A DNA stretch of 64,000 nt from Streptomyces sp. 71268 (GTDB taxonomy: Bacteria > Actinomycetota > Actinomycetes > Streptomycetales > Streptomycetaceae): assembly GCF_029392895.1 (NCBI RefSeq), contig NZ_CP114200.1, positions 3,503,001 to 3,567,000 of the forward strand. Direction: 5' to 3'. Of the stretch, positions 19,383 to 32,297 are shown piece after piece. The notes beneath the pieces were generated by a model. The model was given only the letters and a program-made list of their open reading frames with translations, did no database searches and was not told the origin of the DNA. The position numbers and the translations under genes were made by a program. Numbering within the stretch: position 1 is the first letter of the stretch; each line of letters begins with the position of its first letter.

Positions 19383-21329
19383 TCAGACCGCCCTCATCAG
19401 CAGGGTCGCGGCGATCAGGACCGCCGTACCGCCGAACATCGAGACCGCGTAACTGCGCGCGTAGCCGTTCTGCAGTCGCCGCAGCCGCCCGGAGAGTCCG
19501 CCGACGGAGGCCGCGGTGCCGCCCACGACGCCGTCCACCAGCTTGTGGTCGACGTAGACCAGGCTGCGGGTCAGGTGCTCCCCGCCACGGACCAGGACGA
19601 CGTGGTTGAAGTCGTCCTGGAGCAGGTCGCGGCGGGCCGCACGGGTGAGCAGCGAGCCGCGCGGGGCGACGACCGGGACCGGCTTGCGCCCGTACTGCGC
19701 CCAGGCCAGCGCGACGCCGACGACCAGCACCGCGACGGTGGACAGCGTGACGGTGGTCGCGCTCAGCGGCGAGTCGCCGTGGTCGTGTCCGGTGACCGGC
19801 TCCAGCCAGTGCACGAACCGGTCGCCGACGCTGAACAGGCCGCCCGCGAAGACCGAACCGAAGGCCAGCACGATCATGGGGATCGTCATCGACTTCGGCG
19901 ACTCGTGCGGGTGCGGCTCGGCGTGCTCCCCGCGGGTCTCGGCGGCGGGCTCGGCGCTGGGCGCCTCGGGTGAACGGGTCGCCGCCTTGCGCCAGCGCTC
20001 CTCGCCGAAGAAGGTCAGCAGCATCACGCGGGTCATGTAGTACGCGGTGATGGCCGCGCCGAGCAGCGCCGTACCGCCGAGGATCCAGCCCTCGGTGCCG
20101 CCCTTGGCGAACGCCGCCTCGATGATCTTGTCCTTGGAGAAGAAGCCGGACAGGCCGGGGAAGCCGATGATCGCCAGATAGCCGAGGCCGAAGGTGATGA
20201 AGGTGATCGGCATGTACTTGCGCAGGCCGCCGTACTTGCGCATGTCCACCTCGTCGTTCATCCCGTGCATCACGGAACCCGCGCCGAGGAAGAGGCCGGC
20301 CTTGAAGAAGCCGTGCGTGACCAGGTGCATGATCGCGAACACGTAGCCGATCGGGCCGAGCCCGGCGGCCAGGATCATGTACCCGATCTGCGACATGGTC
20401 GAGCCGGCCAGCGCCTTCTTGATGTCGTCCTTGGCGCAACCGACGATCGCACCGAAGATCAGCGTGACCGCGCCGACCGTGACCACGGCGGTCTGCGCGT
20501 CGGGCGCCGCGTTGAAGATCGCGCCGGAGCGGGTGATGAGGTAGACGCCGGCGGTGACCATCGTCGCGGCGTGGATCAGGGCCGAGACCGGGGTCGGGCC
20601 CTCCATCGCGTCGCCCAGCCAGGACTGGAGCGGCACCTGCGCCGACTTGCCGCACGCGGCGAGCAGCAGCATCAGCCCGATCGCGGTGAGCTTGCCCTCG
20701 CCGGTCTCCCCGGTCGCCTCCAGGACGGGCCCGAAGGTGAAGGTGCCGAAGGTGGTGAACATCAGCATGATCGCGATGGACAGGCCGACGTCGCCGACCC
20801 GGTTGACCAGGAACGCCTTCTTGGCCGCCGTCGCCGCGCTCGGCTTGTGCTGCCAGAAGCCGATCAGCAGGTACGAGGCGAGGCCAACGCCCTCCCAACC
20901 GACGTACAGCAACAGGTAGTTGTCGGCGATGACCAGCAGCAGCATGGCCGCGAGGAACAGGTTGAGGTAACCGAAGAAGCGCCGGCGCCGGTCGTCGTGC
21001 TCCATGTAGCCGACCGAGTAGATGTGGATCAGCGTGCCCACGCCCGTGATCAGCAGGACGAAGGTCATCGACAACTGGTCGAGCTGGAACGCGACGTCCG
21101 CCTGGAAGCCGCTGACCGGAATCCAGCTGAACAGGTGCTGGTGCATGGCCCGGTGGTGCTCGTCCTCGCCCAGCATGTCGACGAAGAGCAGCACGCCGAT
21201 CACGAACGAGGCCGCCGCGAGCAGCGTGCCGAGCCAGTGCCCGAGCCGGTCGAGCCGCTTGCCGCCGCACAGCAGCACGGCCGCGCCCAGCAGCGGCGCC
21301 GCGACGAGCCATCCGATGAGGTTTTCCAC
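19383..21329 (-). CDS. nuoL: NADH-quinone oxidoreductase subunit L
   Basis: 648 aa, largest antiporter-like subunit, carrying the C-terminal lateral helix that runs along the membrane arm. Proton-channel residues are in [51 protein letters not shown] and [22 protein letters not shown] charged His/Glu insert ([16 protein letters not shown]) precedes the last helices. The start ATG at 21329 lies 12 nt past nuoK. Confidence 0.97.
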   Translation of the reverse strand: MENLIGWLVAAPLLGAAVLLCGGKRLDRLGHWLGTLLAAASFVIGVLLFVDMLGEDEHHRAMHQHLFSWIPVSGFQADVAFQLDQLSMTFVLLITGVGTLIHIYSVGYMEHDDRRRRFFGYLNLFLAAMLLLVIADNYLLLYVGWEGVGLASYLLIGFWQHKPSAATAAKKAFLVNRVGDVGLSIAIMLMFTTFGTFTFGPVLEATGETGEGKLTAIGLMLLLAACGKSAQVPLQSWLGDAMEGPTPVSALIHAATMVTAGVYLITRSGAIFNAAPDAQTAVVTVGAVTLIFGAIVGCAKDDIKKALAGSTMSQIGYMILAAGLGPIGYVFAIMHLVTHGFFKAGLFLGAGSVMHGMNDEVDMRKYGGLRKYMPITFITFGLGYLAIIGFPGLSGFFSKDKIIEAAFAKGGTEGWILGGTALLGAAITAYYMTRVMLLTFFGEERWRKAATRSPEAPSAEPAAETRGEHAEPHPHESPKSMTIPMIVLAFGSVFAGGLFSVGDRFVHWLEPVTGHDHGDSPLSATTVTLSTVAVLVVGVALAWAQYGRKPVPVVAPRGSLLTRAARRDLLQDDFNHVVLVRGGEHLTRSLVYVDHKLVDGVVGGTAASVGGLSGRLRRLQNGYARSYAVSMFGGTAVLIAATLLMRAV

Positions 21330-21341
21330 TGTCGCTACCCC

Positions 21342-21641
21342 TTACAGCTTCATCAGGCTGGCGTCGTCGACCGAGGCCGAGTGGCGGGAGCGGAAGATCA
21401 TCACGATGATCGCGAGGCCGATCACGACCTCGGCCGCGGCGACGACCATCGTGAAGAACGCCATGATCTGTCCGTCGAGGTTGCCGTGCATCCGGGAGAA
21501 GCTGACGAACGCCAGGTTGCAGGCGTTCAGCATCAGTTCGATGCACATGAACACGACGATCGCGTTCCGCCGGAGCAACACCCCCGCCGCGCCGATGGTG
21601 AACAGCAGGGCGGCCAGGTAGAGGTAGTTGATCGGGTTCAC
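21342..21641 (-). CDS. nuoK: NADH-quinone oxidoreductase subunit K
   Basis: 99 aa with three transmembrane helices. The two membrane Glu residues of the proton path are in [13 protein letters not shown] and [14 protein letters not shown]. It is the usual size for NuoK. It overlaps the 3' end of nuoJ by 4 nt, indicating coupled translation. Confidence 0.97.
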   Translation of the reverse strand: MNPINYLYLAALLFTIGAAGVLLRRNAIVVFMCIELMLNACNLAFVSFSRMHGNLDGQIMAFFTMVVAAAEVVIGLAIIVMIFRSRHSASVDDASLMKL

Positions 21642-22540
21642 TTGACCTCCTCCTCGGCCCGGGCCTCGCCCGCGGCCCCGGGACGGGTTCCGTTACGGGC
21701 GGACGGGGCGCGCTGGCCGGTCGGCCCGCCCTCGGCGTCGCCGCCGCGCTCCAGCCACTCCTCGGAGCGCTGTTCGAGGGCGGCGAGTTCGGCCAGCGAC
21801 GTCCCGGAGACGTCCCGGATCTGGCCTCGGCCGCGCAGCGTCGCGTTGACGGTCTTCTCGGAGATCGAGCCGTCGGGCAGCAGGCCGGGGATGTCCACCG
21901 CGTTGTGCCGGGCGTAGACGCCGGGCGCGGGCAGCGGCGTGATCTGCTTGCCCTCGCGGATGCGGAGCAGCGACCGCTCCTGCTGGGTCTTGGCGCGCTC
22001 GGTGCGCTCCCGGTGGGTGAGGACCATCGCGCCGACGGCGGCGGTGATCAGCAGCGCGCCGGTGATCTCGAAAGCGAAGACGTACTTGGTGAAGATCAGC
22101 TCCGCCAGGCCCTCGACGTTGCCGCCGGCGTTCGCCTTGGCCAGGCCCTCCGAGTTCTTGAGCGAGGCGTTCCCGATGCCGGCGATCAGGAGGATGCCGA
22201 AGCCGAGGCCGCAGCCGGCGGCCAGCCAGCGCTGCCCCTTGATCGTCTCCGTGAGGGAGTCGGCCGCGGTGACGCCGACCAGCATCACGACGAACAGGAA
22301 GAGCATCATGATCGCGCCGGTGTAGACGACGATCTGCACGACGCCCAGGAAGTACGCGCCGTTGGCGAGGTAGAACACCGCCAGGATGATCATGGTGCCG
22401 GCGAGTGCGAGGGCGGAGTGCACCGCCTTCCTCATCAGGATGGTGGCCAGCGCGCCGATCACGGCGACGGTGCCCAGCACCCAGAACTGCACGGCCTCGC
22501 CGGTCGAGGTGGTGGAGGCCGCGGCGGCCAGTGTGCTCAC
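21638..22540 (-). CDS. nuoJ: NADH-quinone oxidoreductase subunit J
   Basis: 300 aa. Five helices occupy residues ~15-190, with the conserved π-bulge helix [22 protein letters not shown] ~100-residue charged cytoplasmic tail ([38 protein letters not shown]) makes it longer than the ~185-aa E. coli protein, as is normal in actinobacteria. GTG start at 22540; it overlaps nuoI by 4 nt. Confidence 0.96.
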   Translation of the reverse strand: MSTLAAAASTTSTGEAVQFWVLGTVAVIGALATILMRKAVHSALALAGTMIILAVFYLANGAYFLGVVQIVVYTGAIMMLFLFVVMLVGVTAADSLTETIKGQRWLAAGCGLGFGILLIAGIGNASLKNSEGLAKANAGGNVEGLAELIFTKYVFAFEITGALLITAAVGAMVLTHRERTERAKTQQERSLLRIREGKQITPLPAPGVYARHNAVDIPGLLPDGSISEKTVNATLRGRGQIRDVSGTSLAELAALEQRSEEWLERGGDAEGGPTGQRAPSARNGTRPGAAGEARAEEEVK

Positions 22541-23202
22541 GTCGTGACCCCCTTGCCCTGCGCGCTGGTCCCGCTGCGCGCCGCGGCGGCGGCCTCGGGC
22601 GCGCTGACCGGGCCGTCATCGGCGCCGTCGGCCGGCTCCGCGCCCGGCGGCCGCTCGCCCTTGCTCACCGCGACCTGCCGGACGGTGCCCGGGGCGGCCT
22701 CAGTGACCAGGCCGCGGTAGTAGTCCTGTTCGTCCGTGCCGGGGAAGATCGAGTGCGGCGAGTCGACCATGCCCTCCTGCAACCCGGCGAGCAGCTCCTC
22801 CTTGGTGTAGATGAGCGACTCGCGGGAGCTGTCGGCCAGTTCGTACTCGTTCGTCATGGTCAGCGCCCGGGTCGGGCACGCCTCGACGCACAGGCCGCAC
22901 AGGATGCAGCGCAGGTAGTTGATCTGGTAGACGCGGCCGTACCGCTCGCCCGGGGAGTAGCGCTCCTCCTCGGTGTTGTCCGCGCCCTCCACGTAGATCG
23001 CGTCGGCCGGGCAGGCCCAGGCGCACAGCTCGCAGCCGATGCACTTCTCCAGCCCGTCCGGATGCCGGTTGAGCTGGTGGCGACCGTGGAACCGGGGCGC
23101 CGTGGGCTTCTTCTGCTCGGGGTACTGCTCGGTCAGCCGCTTCTTGAACATGGCCTTGAAGGTCACGCCGAACCCGGCGACCGGATTCTGGAAGTCAGAC
23201 AC
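22537..23202 (-). CDS. nuoI: NADH-quinone oxidoreductase subunit I
   Basis: 221 aa peripheral-arm subunit carrying two [4Fe-4S] clusters (N6a, N6b) that pass electrons toward NuoB. Ligands: Cys54/57/60/64 in [12 protein letters not shown] and Cys99/102/105/109 in [12 protein letters not shown]. The tail after ~170 is Pro/Ala-rich. The GTG start at 23202 has a perfect AAGGAGG 6 nt upstream. This start region is copied upstream in a 70-bp tandem repeat, and the start overlaps the stop of the third mini-ORF in the motif GTGTCTGA. Confidence 0.97.
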   Translation of the reverse strand: MSDFQNPVAGFGVTFKAMFKKRLTEQYPEQKKPTAPRFHGRHQLNRHPDGLEKCIGCELCAWACPADAIYVEGADNTEEERYSPGERYGRVYQINYLRCILCGLCVEACPTRALTMTNEYELADSSRESLIYTKEELLAGLQEGMVDSPHSIFPGTDEQDYYRGLVTEAAPGTVRQVAVSKGERPPGAEPADGADDGPVSAPEAAAAARSGTSAQGKGVTT

Positions 23203-23272
23203 GGTCGGCCTCCTTCACTGCCGGGGGTACGGGGGTCGCCCCCCGGGAGACACCAGCCTGGAAGTCAGACAC
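23195..23272 (-). other. Mini-ORF 3 in the nuoH-nuoI repeat (25 codons)
   Basis: Same peptide as mini-ORF 2 except KEADRV at the end, because its 3' part contains the AAGGAGG that serves nuoI. Its stop TGA (23195-23197) lies inside the first codons of nuoI, so translation of this ORF and of nuoI should be coupled. Confidence 0.5.
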
Positions 23273-23342
23273 GGTCGGCTCCCTTCACTGCCGGGGGTAC
23301 GGGGGTCGCCCCCCGGGAGACACCAGCCTGGAAGTCAGACAC
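23265..23342 (-). other. Mini-ORF 2 in the nuoH-nuoI repeat (25 codons)
   Basis: Begins MSDFQAGVSRG, identical to nuoI for five residues, and ends ADRV-stop, with its TGA inside the next GTGTCTGA junction. The ribosome site before it is AAGGGAG. Because the repeat is 70 bp (3n+1), each copy is in a different frame from the next, so no fusion peptide forms. Confidence 0.5.
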
Positions 23343-23412
23343 GGTCGGCTCCCTTCACTGCCGGGGGTACGGGGGTCGCCCCCCGGAAGGCACGAGCCTG
23401 GACGTCAGACAC
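23335..23412 (-). other. Mini-ORF 1 in the nuoH-nuoI repeat (25 codons)
   Basis: GTG at 23412 overlaps the nuoH stop (GTGTCTGA), and the frame closes at 23335. It encodes [11 protein letters not shown] followed by [14 protein letters not shown], so its first residues mimic nuoI (MSDFQ). No dedicated function is implied. The overlap arrangement would let ribosomes leaving nuoH re-start here. Confidence 0.5.
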
Positions 23413-24796
23413 CGCCCGTCTCCTTTCCGTCACTGACAGTGTCGCCCCGACCACTGACAATCAGCTCGCGCTCGTGGCGCGGGCGTCGTCGGGGCACGGG
23501 CGGCGGGGTCTGTCCCGGCAGGGGTGGCACGGGGAAGCCGCCCGCCATCGGGTCGAAGGCCGGTTCCGGCGCCGCTTCGGCCTCGGACGCGGCCCGCTGG
23601 TCCGCGCGGTCGCGGTACATGTCCCAGACGAACGAGAGGAGCAGCAGCGCCAGGACGGCGCCACCGACGTAGAGCACGATGTCCTGGAACTCGTAGTCCT
23701 CGTTGCGCAGCGCCCGCACCGTGGCGACCAGCATCAGCCAGACCATGGAGACCGGGATGAGCACCTTCCAGCCCAGCTTCATGAACTGGTCGTAGCGCAC
23801 CCGCGGCAGCGTGGCGCGCAGCCAGACGAAGGCGAACAGCAGGGTCAGCAGCTTGCCGACGAACCAGAGCATCGGCCACCAGCCGTGGTTCGCGCCCTCC
23901 CAGAAGGTGCTGATCGGGTACGGGGCCCGCCAGCCGCCGAGGAAGAGGGTGACCGCCACGGCCGAGACGGTGACCATGTTGATGTACTCGGCGAGCATGA
24001 ACATCGCGAACTTGATCGACGAGTACTCGGTGTTGAAGCCGCCGACCAGGTCGCCCTCGGACTCCGGCATGTCGAACGGGGCGCGGTTGGTCTCGCCGAC
24101 CATCGCGACCAGGTAGATGATGAAGGAGACCGGCAGCAGGATCGCGTACCAACGGTCGTGCTGCCCCTCGACGATGGCCGAGGTGGACATCGAGCCGGAG
24201 TGCAGGAAGACCGCGGCGAACGCCAGGCCCATCGCGATCTCGTAGCTGATCATCTGCGCGCACGAGCGCAGGCCCCCGAGCAGCGGGTACGTCGAGCCGG
24301 AGGACCAGCCCGCCAGCACGATGCCGTAGATGCCGACCGACGCCGTGGCCAGGATGTAGAGGACCGCGATCGGCAGGTCGGTGAGCTGCATCGTGGTGCG
24401 CTCGCCGAAGATGGAGATCTCGTTGCCCGCCGGGCCGAACGGGATGACGGCGACGGCCATGAACGCGGGGATCGCGGCGACGATCGGCGCGAGCAGGTAC
24501 ACCGCCTTGTCCGCCCGCTTGACGATCACGTCTTCCTTGAGCATCAGCTTCACGCCGTCCGCGAGGGACTGCAGCATGCCCCAGGGGCCGTGCCGGTTGG
24601 GGCCGATGCGGAGCTGCATCCAGGCGACGACCTTGCGCTCCATGACGATGGAGATCAGCACCGTCACCATCAGGAACGCGAAGCAGAAGACGGCCTTGAC
24701 GACCACCAGCCACCACGGGTCGTGCCCGAACGCGGACAGGTCCTCCGCCGCGAAGTGGTGCAGGTCGCTCTGGGCGCCAGCGACGATGCCGGTCAT
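23405..24796 (-). CDS. nuoH: NADH-quinone oxidoreductase subunit H
   Basis: 463 aa membrane subunit at the junction of the two arms, forming the quinone entry channel. Eight to nine helices. Conserved quinone-site loops: [56 protein letters not shown] and [33 protein letters not shown] ~60-residue Pro/Arg-rich cytoplasmic tail is typical of Streptomyces. ATG at 24796 overlaps the nuoG stop (ATGA). Its last two codons are part of the downstream tandem repeat. Confidence 0.97.
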   Translation of the reverse strand: MTGIVAGAQSDLHHFAAEDLSAFGHDPWWLVVVKAVFCFAFLMVTVLISIVMERKVVAWMQLRIGPNRHGPWGMLQSLADGVKLMLKEDVIVKRADKAVYLLAPIVAAIPAFMAVAVIPFGPAGNEISIFGERTTMQLTDLPIAVLYILATASVGIYGIVLAGWSSGSTYPLLGGLRSCAQMISYEIAMGLAFAAVFLHSGSMSTSAIVEGQHDRWYAILLPVSFIIYLVAMVGETNRAPFDMPESEGDLVGGFNTEYSSIKFAMFMLAEYINMVTVSAVAVTLFLGGWRAPYPISTFWEGANHGWWPMLWFVGKLLTLLFAFVWLRATLPRVRYDQFMKLGWKVLIPVSMVWLMLVATVRALRNEDYEFQDIVLYVGGAVLALLLLSFVWDMYRDRADQRAASEAEAAPEPAFDPMAGGFPVPPLPGQTPPPVPRRRPRHERELIVSGRGDTVSDGKETGGV

Positions 24797-27329
24797 CCCG
24801 TCACCTCCGTAGCGAGCCGCGGGGCGGCCTGGGCGGGCACCCCGATCGTGACCAACTCGCCGGTGCGGGCGCCCAGGTCACGCTGGGCACCGCCGCCGGT
24901 CGAGTTCAGCGGCAGCCACACCACCCGGTCGGGCATCTCCGTGACCGCCAGCGGCAGCGTCACCGTGCCGGCCGGGCCGCGCACCTGGAGCAACTGACCG
25001 TCCCGTACGCCGGCCTCGGCGGCCGTCGCGGCCGACAGGCGGGCCAGCGGGGCGTGCCGGGTGCCGGCCAGCGCCTCGTCGCCCTCCTGGAGCCGGCCCT
25101 GGTCGAGCAGCAGTCGGTGGCCGGCGAGCACCGCCTGCCCCGCCGCCGGGCGCGGCAGCGGGGTGCCGCCCTGTCCGGTCGGCGTCGGCAGCGCCGTGAC
25201 CGGCGCCGCCTCCCAGCCGCCGAGCCGGTCCAGCTCGCGCCGCGCGGCGCGCACGTCGGGCAGGGCGATCGGGGTGTCCATGTGGTCGGCCAGCATGTGC
25301 AGCACCCGGCCGTCGGGCTGTACGTGGCGGCGGGCCATCTGGTCGGGCTTGACCGCGGCCTCGAACGGGCGGGCCCGGCCCTCCCAGTTGAGGAAGGTGC
25401 CCGACTTCTCGACCACGGCCGAGACCGGCAGCACCACGTCGGCGCGGTCGGTGACCTCGGACGGCCGCTGCTCCAGGCTGACCAGGAACGGCACCGCCTC
25501 CAGCGCCTGGACGGCGCGGGCCGGGTCGGGCAGGTCGGCCACCTCGACGCCGCCGACGAGCAGCGCGCCGAGTTCGCCGCCCGCGGCGGCCTCGATGATC
25601 TGTCCGGTGTCGCGGCCGTGCCGGGGCGGCAGTTCGCGCACCCGCCACAGCTCGGCGATCTCCTCGCGGGCGCTCGGGCTGGTGGCCGGGCGCCCGCCGG
25701 GCAGCAGCCCGGGCAGCGCGCCCGCCTCGATCGCGCCGCGCTCGCCGGCCCGGCGCGGAATCCACGTCAGGCTGGCGCCGGTGGCCGAGGCCAGCCGGAC
25801 GGCGGCGGTCAGCGCGCCGGGCACGGCCGCCAGCCGCTCCCCGAGGACGATCGCCGCCCCCTCGGCGCGCAGCGCGTCGGCCGCGCGCTGGCCCAGTTCG
25901 TCCAGGCCGACGCCGCCGGCCAGCGCGTCCAGCCACTCCGGCTCGGTGCCGGGCGCCGCGGGCAGCAGCGTGCCGCCCGCCTTGGTCAGGCCACGGGTCG
26001 CGTACGGGGCGAGGCCGAAGGTGCGCTGGCCGTGCTTGCGGTGGGCCTTGCGCAGCCGCAGGAAGACGCCGGGCGCCTCCTCCTCCGCCTCGAACCCGAC
26101 GAGCAGCACGGCCGGGGCCGCCTCAAGCGTGGCGTTGGTCAGCCCCCGCCCGTCCAGGTCGCGCCCGCGACCGGCGACGTACCCGGCGAGGAAGTCGGCC
26201 TCCTCGGTGCTGTGCGCCCGGGCGCGGAAGTCGATGTCGTTGGTTTCCAGGGCCACCCGCGCGAACTTGGCGTAGGCGTACGCGTCCTCGACGGTCAGCC
26301 GGCCGCCGGTCAGCACCCCGGTCCGGCCGCGCGCGCCCTCCAGGCCGCGGGCCGCGGCGGCCAGCGCCTCGGGCCAGCTCGCCGGCTCCAGTTCGCCGCC
26401 GGCGTTGCGTACCAGCGGCGTGGTCAGCCGCTCGGGCCGCTGCGCGTACCGGAAGGCGAACCGGCCCTTGTCGCAGATCCACTCCTCGTTGACCTCGGGG
26501 TCGTTGGCGGCGAGTCGCCGCATGACCTTGCCGCGCCGGTGGTCGGTGCGGGTCGCGCAGCCGCCGGCGCAGTGCTCGCACACGCTCGGCGAGGAGACCA
26601 GGTCGAAGGGGCGGGAGCGGAACCGGTAGGCCGCCGAGGTCAGCGCGCCCACCGGGCAGATCTGGATGGTGTTGCCGGAGAAGTACGACTGGAACGGGTC
26701 GTCCTCACCGGTGCCGACCTGCTGGAGCGCGCCGCGCTCCAGGAGTTCGATCATCGGGTCGCCGGCGATCTGGTTGGAGAAGCGGGTGCAGCGGGCGCAG
26801 AGCACGCAGCGTTCGCGGTCGAGCAGCACCTGCGTGGAGATGGGCACCGGCTTGGCGAAGGTGCGCTTCTGGCCCTCGAACCGGCTCTCCGGGTCGCCGG
26901 TGGACATGGCCTGGTTCTGCAGCGGGCACTCGCCGCCCTTGTCGCAGACCGGGCAGTCCAACGGGTGGTTGATCAGCAGCAGTTCCATCACGCCGCGCTG
27001 CGCCTTCTCCGCGACCGGCGAGCTGAGCTGCGACTTGACGACCATGCCGTCGGTGCAGGTGATGGTGCACGAGGCCATCGGCTTGCGCTGGCCCTCCACC
27101 TCCACGATGCACTGCCGGCAGGCGCCGGCCGGGTCCAGGAGCGGGTGGTCGCAGAAGCGCGGGATCTCGATGCCGAGCAGTTCGGCGGCCCGGATGACCA
27201 GGGTGCCCTTGGGCACGCTGATCTCGATGCCGTCGATGGTGAGGGAGACCAGGTCCTCCGGCGGCACCGCCGCATCGCCGCCGGAGGAGGGGCCCGCGGC
27301 GGAACCACTGGCTCCGGTGGTCGTGACGG

Positions 27330-27333
<4 letters not shown>
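24793..27333 (-). CDS. nuoG: NADH-quinone oxidoreductase subunit G
   Basis: 846 aa iron-sulfur subunit of the NADH arm. A [2Fe-2S] ferredoxin domain comes first ([17 protein letters not shown]...MASC). Next are the His/Cys [4Fe-4S] site ([19 protein letters not shown]), two further [4Fe-4S] sites ([10 protein letters not shown]...CPVGAL and CEHCAGGC...ICDKGRFAF) and a degenerate molybdopterin-type domain. The start is a GTG at 27333 with GGAGG 7 nt before; it overlaps the nuoF stop as GTGA. The Ala/Gly-rich residues 1-25 precede the fold. Confidence 0.95.
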
Positions 27334-28720
<1,387 letters not shown>

Positions 28721-28721
<1 letters not shown>

Positions 28722-29587
28722 CACTCCCCCTCCTCGGCTGCGGGGCCGGCAGGATGGCTGGGGTCGGAGGCCGCGGTGGACTGCGGCGCGTCGTGCGAGC
28801 TGGGGTGGGTCTCGGGCGGCTGCTGGCCCGGGCCCGGCGGGGCCGGGGGCTCGCTCGGCTCGCTCTCGCCGCGCGGGGCGACGATCCGACCCGGGGCCGC
28901 CTCGCCCTTGGCGAGCTTGAGGCCGACCAGCGAGGCCGGGCCCGCACCGCCGCTGGCGGCGACCGCGCCGGGCCGCTCGTCGGGGAAGCCGGCCAGGATG
29001 CGGGCGGTCTCCTTGTACGTGCACAGCGGCGCGCCCCGGGTGGGCCGCACGGCCCGGCCGGCGCGCAGGTCGTCCACCAGCGCCTTCGCGCTCTCGACGG
29101 TCTGGCCGTCGAAGAACTCCCAGTTGACCATGACGACGGGGGCGAAGTCGCAGGCCGCGTTGCACTCGATGTGTTCGAGGGTGACCTTGCCGTCGTCGGT
29201 GGTCTCGTTGTTGCCGACGCCCAGGTGCTGCTGGAGCGCCTCGAAGATCGCGTCGCCGCCCATCACCGCGCACAGCGTGTTGGTGCACACGCCCACCTGG
29301 TAGTCGCCGCTCGGCTTGCGGCGGTACATGGTGTAGAAGGTGGCGACCGCGGTCACCTCGGCGGTGGTCAGCTCCAACACCTCGGCGCAGAACCGGACGC
29401 CGGTACGGGAGACGTGGCCCTCCTCGGACTGCACCAGGTGCAGCAGCGGCAGCAGCGCGGAGCGGCTGTCGGGGTAGCGGGCGATCACCTCCCGGGCGTC
29501 GGCCTCCAGCCGGGCCCGCACCTCGGCCGGGTAGTCGGGGGCCGGGAGCTGGGGCATGCCAAGGGCTACGTCGTGTGTGGCGCTCAC
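28721..29587 (-). CDS. nuoE: NADH-quinone oxidoreductase subunit E
   Basis: 288 aa. Residues ~20-190 form the thioredoxin-like domain holding the [2Fe-2S] cluster N1a, with ligands in CTNTLC and [11 protein letters not shown] further ~100 residues ([19 protein letters not shown]...) form a disordered Pro/Ser/Glu tail, so the protein is much longer than the ~165-aa enterobacterial one. GTG start at 29587 overlapping the nuoD stop (GTGA). Confidence 0.95.
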
Positions 29588-30954
29588 CGGTCGACGCCTC
29601 CCATCACGGGGTCGAGGGACGCCACGGCGACGATGACGTCGGCGACCTGGCCGCCCTCGCACATCGCCGCCATGGCCTGGAGGTTGGTGAAGGAGGGGTC
29701 CCTGAAGTGGACCCGGTAGGGGCGGGTGCCGCCGTCGCTGACGGCGTGCACGCCCAGTTCGCCCTTGGGCGACTCGACGGCCGCGTACGCCTGCCCCGGC
29801 GGGACCCGGAAGCCCTCGGTGACCAGCTTGAAGTGGTGGATCAGGGCCTCCATCGAGGTGCCCATGATCTTCTTGATGTGGTCGAGCGAGTTGCCGAGCC
29901 CGTCGGGTCCGAGGGCGAGCTGGGCGGGCCAGGCGATCTTCTTGTCGCCGACCATGACCGGGCCCGGTTCGAGCCGGTCCAGGCACTGTTCGACGATGCG
30001 CAGCGACTGGTGCATCTCCTCGACCCGGATCAGGAAGCGGCCGTAGGCGTCGCAGGTGTCCACGGTCGGGACGTCGAACTCGTAGTTCTCGTACCCGCAG
30101 TACGGCTGCGTCTTGCGCAGGTCGTGCGGCAGCCCGGCCGAGCGCAGCACCGGCCCGGTGACGCCGAGCGCCATGCAGCCGGCCAGGTCGAGGTAGCCGA
30201 TGCCCACCGTGCGGCCCTTGAAGACGGGGTTGCCGGTGGCGAGCTTGTCGTACTCCGGGAGGTTCTTGCGCAGCTTCTTGAGCAGCTCGCGCAGTTGCTC
30301 CACGGCGCCCGGCGGCAGGTCCTGGGCGAGGCCGCCGGGGCGGATGAACGCGTGGTTCATGCGCAACCCGGTGATCAGCTCGTACGCGTCCAGGATCATC
30401 TCGCGGTCCCGGAAGCCGTAGACCATCACCGTGGTGGCGCCCAGCTCCATGCCGCCGGTGGCGATGCACACCAGGTGCGAGGAGAGTCGGTTCAGCTCCA
30501 TCAGCAGGACCCGGATCACCGAGGCCCGGTCGGGGATGTGGTCCTCGATGCCGAGCAGCTTCTCCACCGCGAGGCAGTACGCCGCCTCGTTGTAGAAGGA
30601 GGTGAGGTAATCCATGCGGGTCACGAACGTGGTGCCCTGCGTCCACGTGCGGTATTCGAGGTTCTTCTCGATGCCGGTGTGCAGGTAGCCGATGCCGCAG
30701 CGGGCCTCGGTGACCGTCTCGCCGTCGATCTCCAGGATCAGCCGCAGCACGCCGTGCGTGGAGGGGTGCTGCGGGCCCATGTTGACGATGATCCGCTCGT
30801 CGTCGCTGCGGGCCGCGGCGGCGGCGACCTCGTCCCAGTCGCCTCCGGTGACCGTGTAGACGGTGCCCTCGGTGGTCTCCCTGGGCTGTGACGACGGCGG
30901 CTCGGCCGCCTCGGGGGCCGGCCCTGACGTGGGGTGCGCGTGCGAGGTGCTCAT
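29584..30954 (-). CDS. nuoD: NADH-quinone oxidoreductase subunit D
   Basis: 456 aa 49-kDa subunit lining the quinone pocket next to NuoB. Motifs: [22 protein letters not shown] (quinone-site His), [45 protein letters not shown] and, near the end, [16 protein letters not shown]. The extended ~45-residue N-terminus is Pro/Glu-rich. ATG at 30954 overlaps the nuoC stop (TAATG). Confidence 0.97.
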   Translation of the reverse strand: MSTSHAHPTSGPAPEAAEPPSSQPRETTEGTVYTVTGGDWDEVAAAAARSDDERIIVNMGPQHPSTHGVLRLILEIDGETVTEARCGIGYLHTGIEKNLEYRTWTQGTTFVTRMDYLTSFYNEAAYCLAVEKLLGIEDHIPDRASVIRVLLMELNRLSSHLVCIATGGMELGATTVMVYGFRDREMILDAYELITGLRMNHAFIRPGGLAQDLPPGAVEQLRELLKKLRKNLPEYDKLATGNPVFKGRTVGIGYLDLAGCMALGVTGPVLRSAGLPHDLRKTQPYCGYENYEFDVPTVDTCDAYGRFLIRVEEMHQSLRIVEQCLDRLEPGPVMVGDKKIAWPAQLALGPDGLGNSLDHIKKIMGTSMEALIHHFKLVTEGFRVPPGQAYAAVESPKGELGVHAVSDGGTRPYRVHFRDPSFTNLQAMAAMCEGGQVADVIVAVASLDPVMGGVDR

Positions 30955-31721
30955 TAGCTGTACGACCTCCGCTGGTCGGGAGCCGGGATCTGGGCGCCCT
31001 TGTACTCGACGGGGATGCCACCGAGCGGGTAGTCCTTGCGCTGCGGAAAGCCCTGCCAGTCGTCGGGCATCATGATCCGCGTGAGGGCGGGGTGGCCGTC
31101 GAAGATGAGGCCGAAGAAGTCGTAGACCTCGCGCTCGTGCCAGTCGTTGGTCGGGTAGACGTCCACGATCGAGGGCACGTGCGGGTCGGCGTCGGGGGCG
31201 CTCACCTCGAGGCGGATCAGCCGGTTGTGGGTGATCGAGCGCAGGTGGTAGACGGCGTGCAGCTCGCGGCCCTTGTCGCCGGGGAAGTGCACCCCGCTCA
31301 CGCCCGTACACAGCTCGAAGCGGAGCGCCGGGTCGTCGCGCAGGGTGCGGGCGACGCGCGGCAGGTGCTCGCGGGCGATGTGGAAGGTGAGTTCCCGGCG
31401 GTCCACGACGGTCTTCTCGATGGCGTTCTCCGGCAGCAGCCCCTGCTCGTCGAGCGCGCCCTCCAACTCGTCGGCGATCTCGTCGAAGACGCCGTACCCG
31501 GCCGCGCCGTCCGGCCCGCCGTACGGGCGGTTCGACGCGCCGGGCAGCCGCACCGTGCGCACCAGGCCGCCGTAGCCCGTGGTGTCGCCGCCGTTGTTGG
31601 CGCCGAACATGCCGCGCCGGGTGCCGATCACCTCGCCGGCGTCGCCGCGCTGGCCCGGCAGGTTGTTGGCGTTCACGTCCTGGTCGGGGTTGGCGCCGAC
31701 CGGCTCCTTGTGGTCGCTCAT
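30954..31721 (-). CDS. nuoC: NADH-quinone oxidoreductase subunit C
   Basis: 255 aa 30-kDa subunit that helps anchor NuoD. The conserved core is [49 protein letters not shown] and [19 protein letters not shown]. The first ~75 residues ([20 protein letters not shown]... [14 protein letters not shown]) are an Asn/Gly-rich extension common in Streptomyces. nuoC and nuoD are separate genes here. ATG at 31721 overlaps the nuoB stop. Confidence 0.96.
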   Translation of the reverse strand: MSDHKEPVGANPDQDVNANNLPGQRGDAGEVIGTRRGMFGANNGGDTTGYGGLVRTVRLPGASNRPYGGPDGAAGYGVFDEIADELEGALDEQGLLPENAIEKTVVDRRELTFHIAREHLPRVARTLRDDPALRFELCTGVSGVHFPGDKGRELHAVYHLRSITHNRLIRLEVSAPDADPHVPSIVDVYPTNDWHEREVYDFFGLIFDGHPALTRIMMPDDWQGFPQRKDYPLGGIPVEYKGAQIPAPDQRRSYS

Positions 31722-32272
31722 CGCAGCAGCCCCTTCATCTCGATCAGGGGCAGGGCGCCGAGCGCCGCTTCCTCCGCCTCGCGCGCGGCCTGCTCGCGGT
31801 TGACGCCGAGCTTGCCGCCCTGGATCTTCTGGTGGAGCTTGAGGATGGCGTCGAGCAGCATCTCGGGCCGGGGCGGACAGCCGGGCAGGTAGATGTCGAC
31901 CGGCACGATGTGGTCGACGCCCTGCACGATGGCGTAGTTGTTGAACATCCCGCCGGACGAGGCGCACACGCCCATGGAGATGACCCACTTGGGGTTCGGC
32001 ATCTGGTCGTAGACCTGCCGGAGCACGGGCGCCATCTTCTGGCTGACCCGGCCGGCGACGATCATGAGGTCGGCCTGCCGGGGCGAGCCGCGGAAGACCT
32101 CCATGCCGAAGCGGGCGAGGTCGTAGCGGCCGGCGCCGGTGGTCATCATCTCGATGGCACAGCAGGCGAGGCCGAAGGTGGCCGGGAAGACCGACGACTT
32201 ACGGACCCAGCCCGCGGCGCTCTCGACGGTCGTGAGCAGGAACCCGCTCGGCAGCTTCTCTTCGATACCCAT
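31718..32272 (-). CDS. nuoB: NADH-quinone oxidoreductase subunit B
   Basis: 184 aa subunit carrying [4Fe-4S] cluster N2, the immediate electron donor to menaquinone. Ligands are the tandem cysteines of [11 protein letters not shown] plus those in GVCASSGG and LPGCPPRPE. Length is as usual for the family. ATG at 32272, 25 nt after nuoA. Confidence 0.97.
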   Translation of the reverse strand: MGIEEKLPSGFLLTTVESAAGWVRKSSVFPATFGLACCAIEMMTTGAGRYDLARFGMEVFRGSPRQADLMIVAGRVSQKMAPVLRQVYDQMPNPKWVISMGVCASSGGMFNNYAIVQGVDHIVPVDIYLPGCPPRPEMLLDAILKLHQKIQGGKLGVNREQAAREAEEAALGALPLIEMKGLLR

Positions 32273-32297
32273 GGCGTTGTGGCTCCTCCCGCTTCCG

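Larger units (their letters stand above)
23189..23412 (-). repeat. 70-bp tandem repeat between nuoH and nuoI
   Basis: Three 70-bp units (23189-23258, 23259-23328, 23329-23398) plus the first bases of a fourth at the nuoH stop. On the minus strand each unit reads GTGTCTGAC(T/G)TCCAG, a GGGGGGCGACCCCC-type self-complementary core, GTACCCCCGGCAGTGAAG, then a purine ribosome site and GCCGACC before the next GTG. The two central units differ only at the ribosome site: AAGGAGG next to nuoI, AAGGGAG in the others. The unit nearest nuoH has several more substitutions. The repeat clearly arose by duplication of the nuoI start region. Confidence 0.95.

Noticed and set aside
23189..23412. CRISPR-like interpretation of the 70-bp repeat
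   Set aside because: The units are directly adjacent without spacers and contain coding start signals, so this is a tandem duplication.
16050..25000. Several very long plus-strand ORFs opposite the nuo operon (500-650 codons)
   Set aside because: They are rich in His/Asp/Gln/Arg, typical of the complement of high-GC membrane-protein genes, and have no ribosome sites or motifs.
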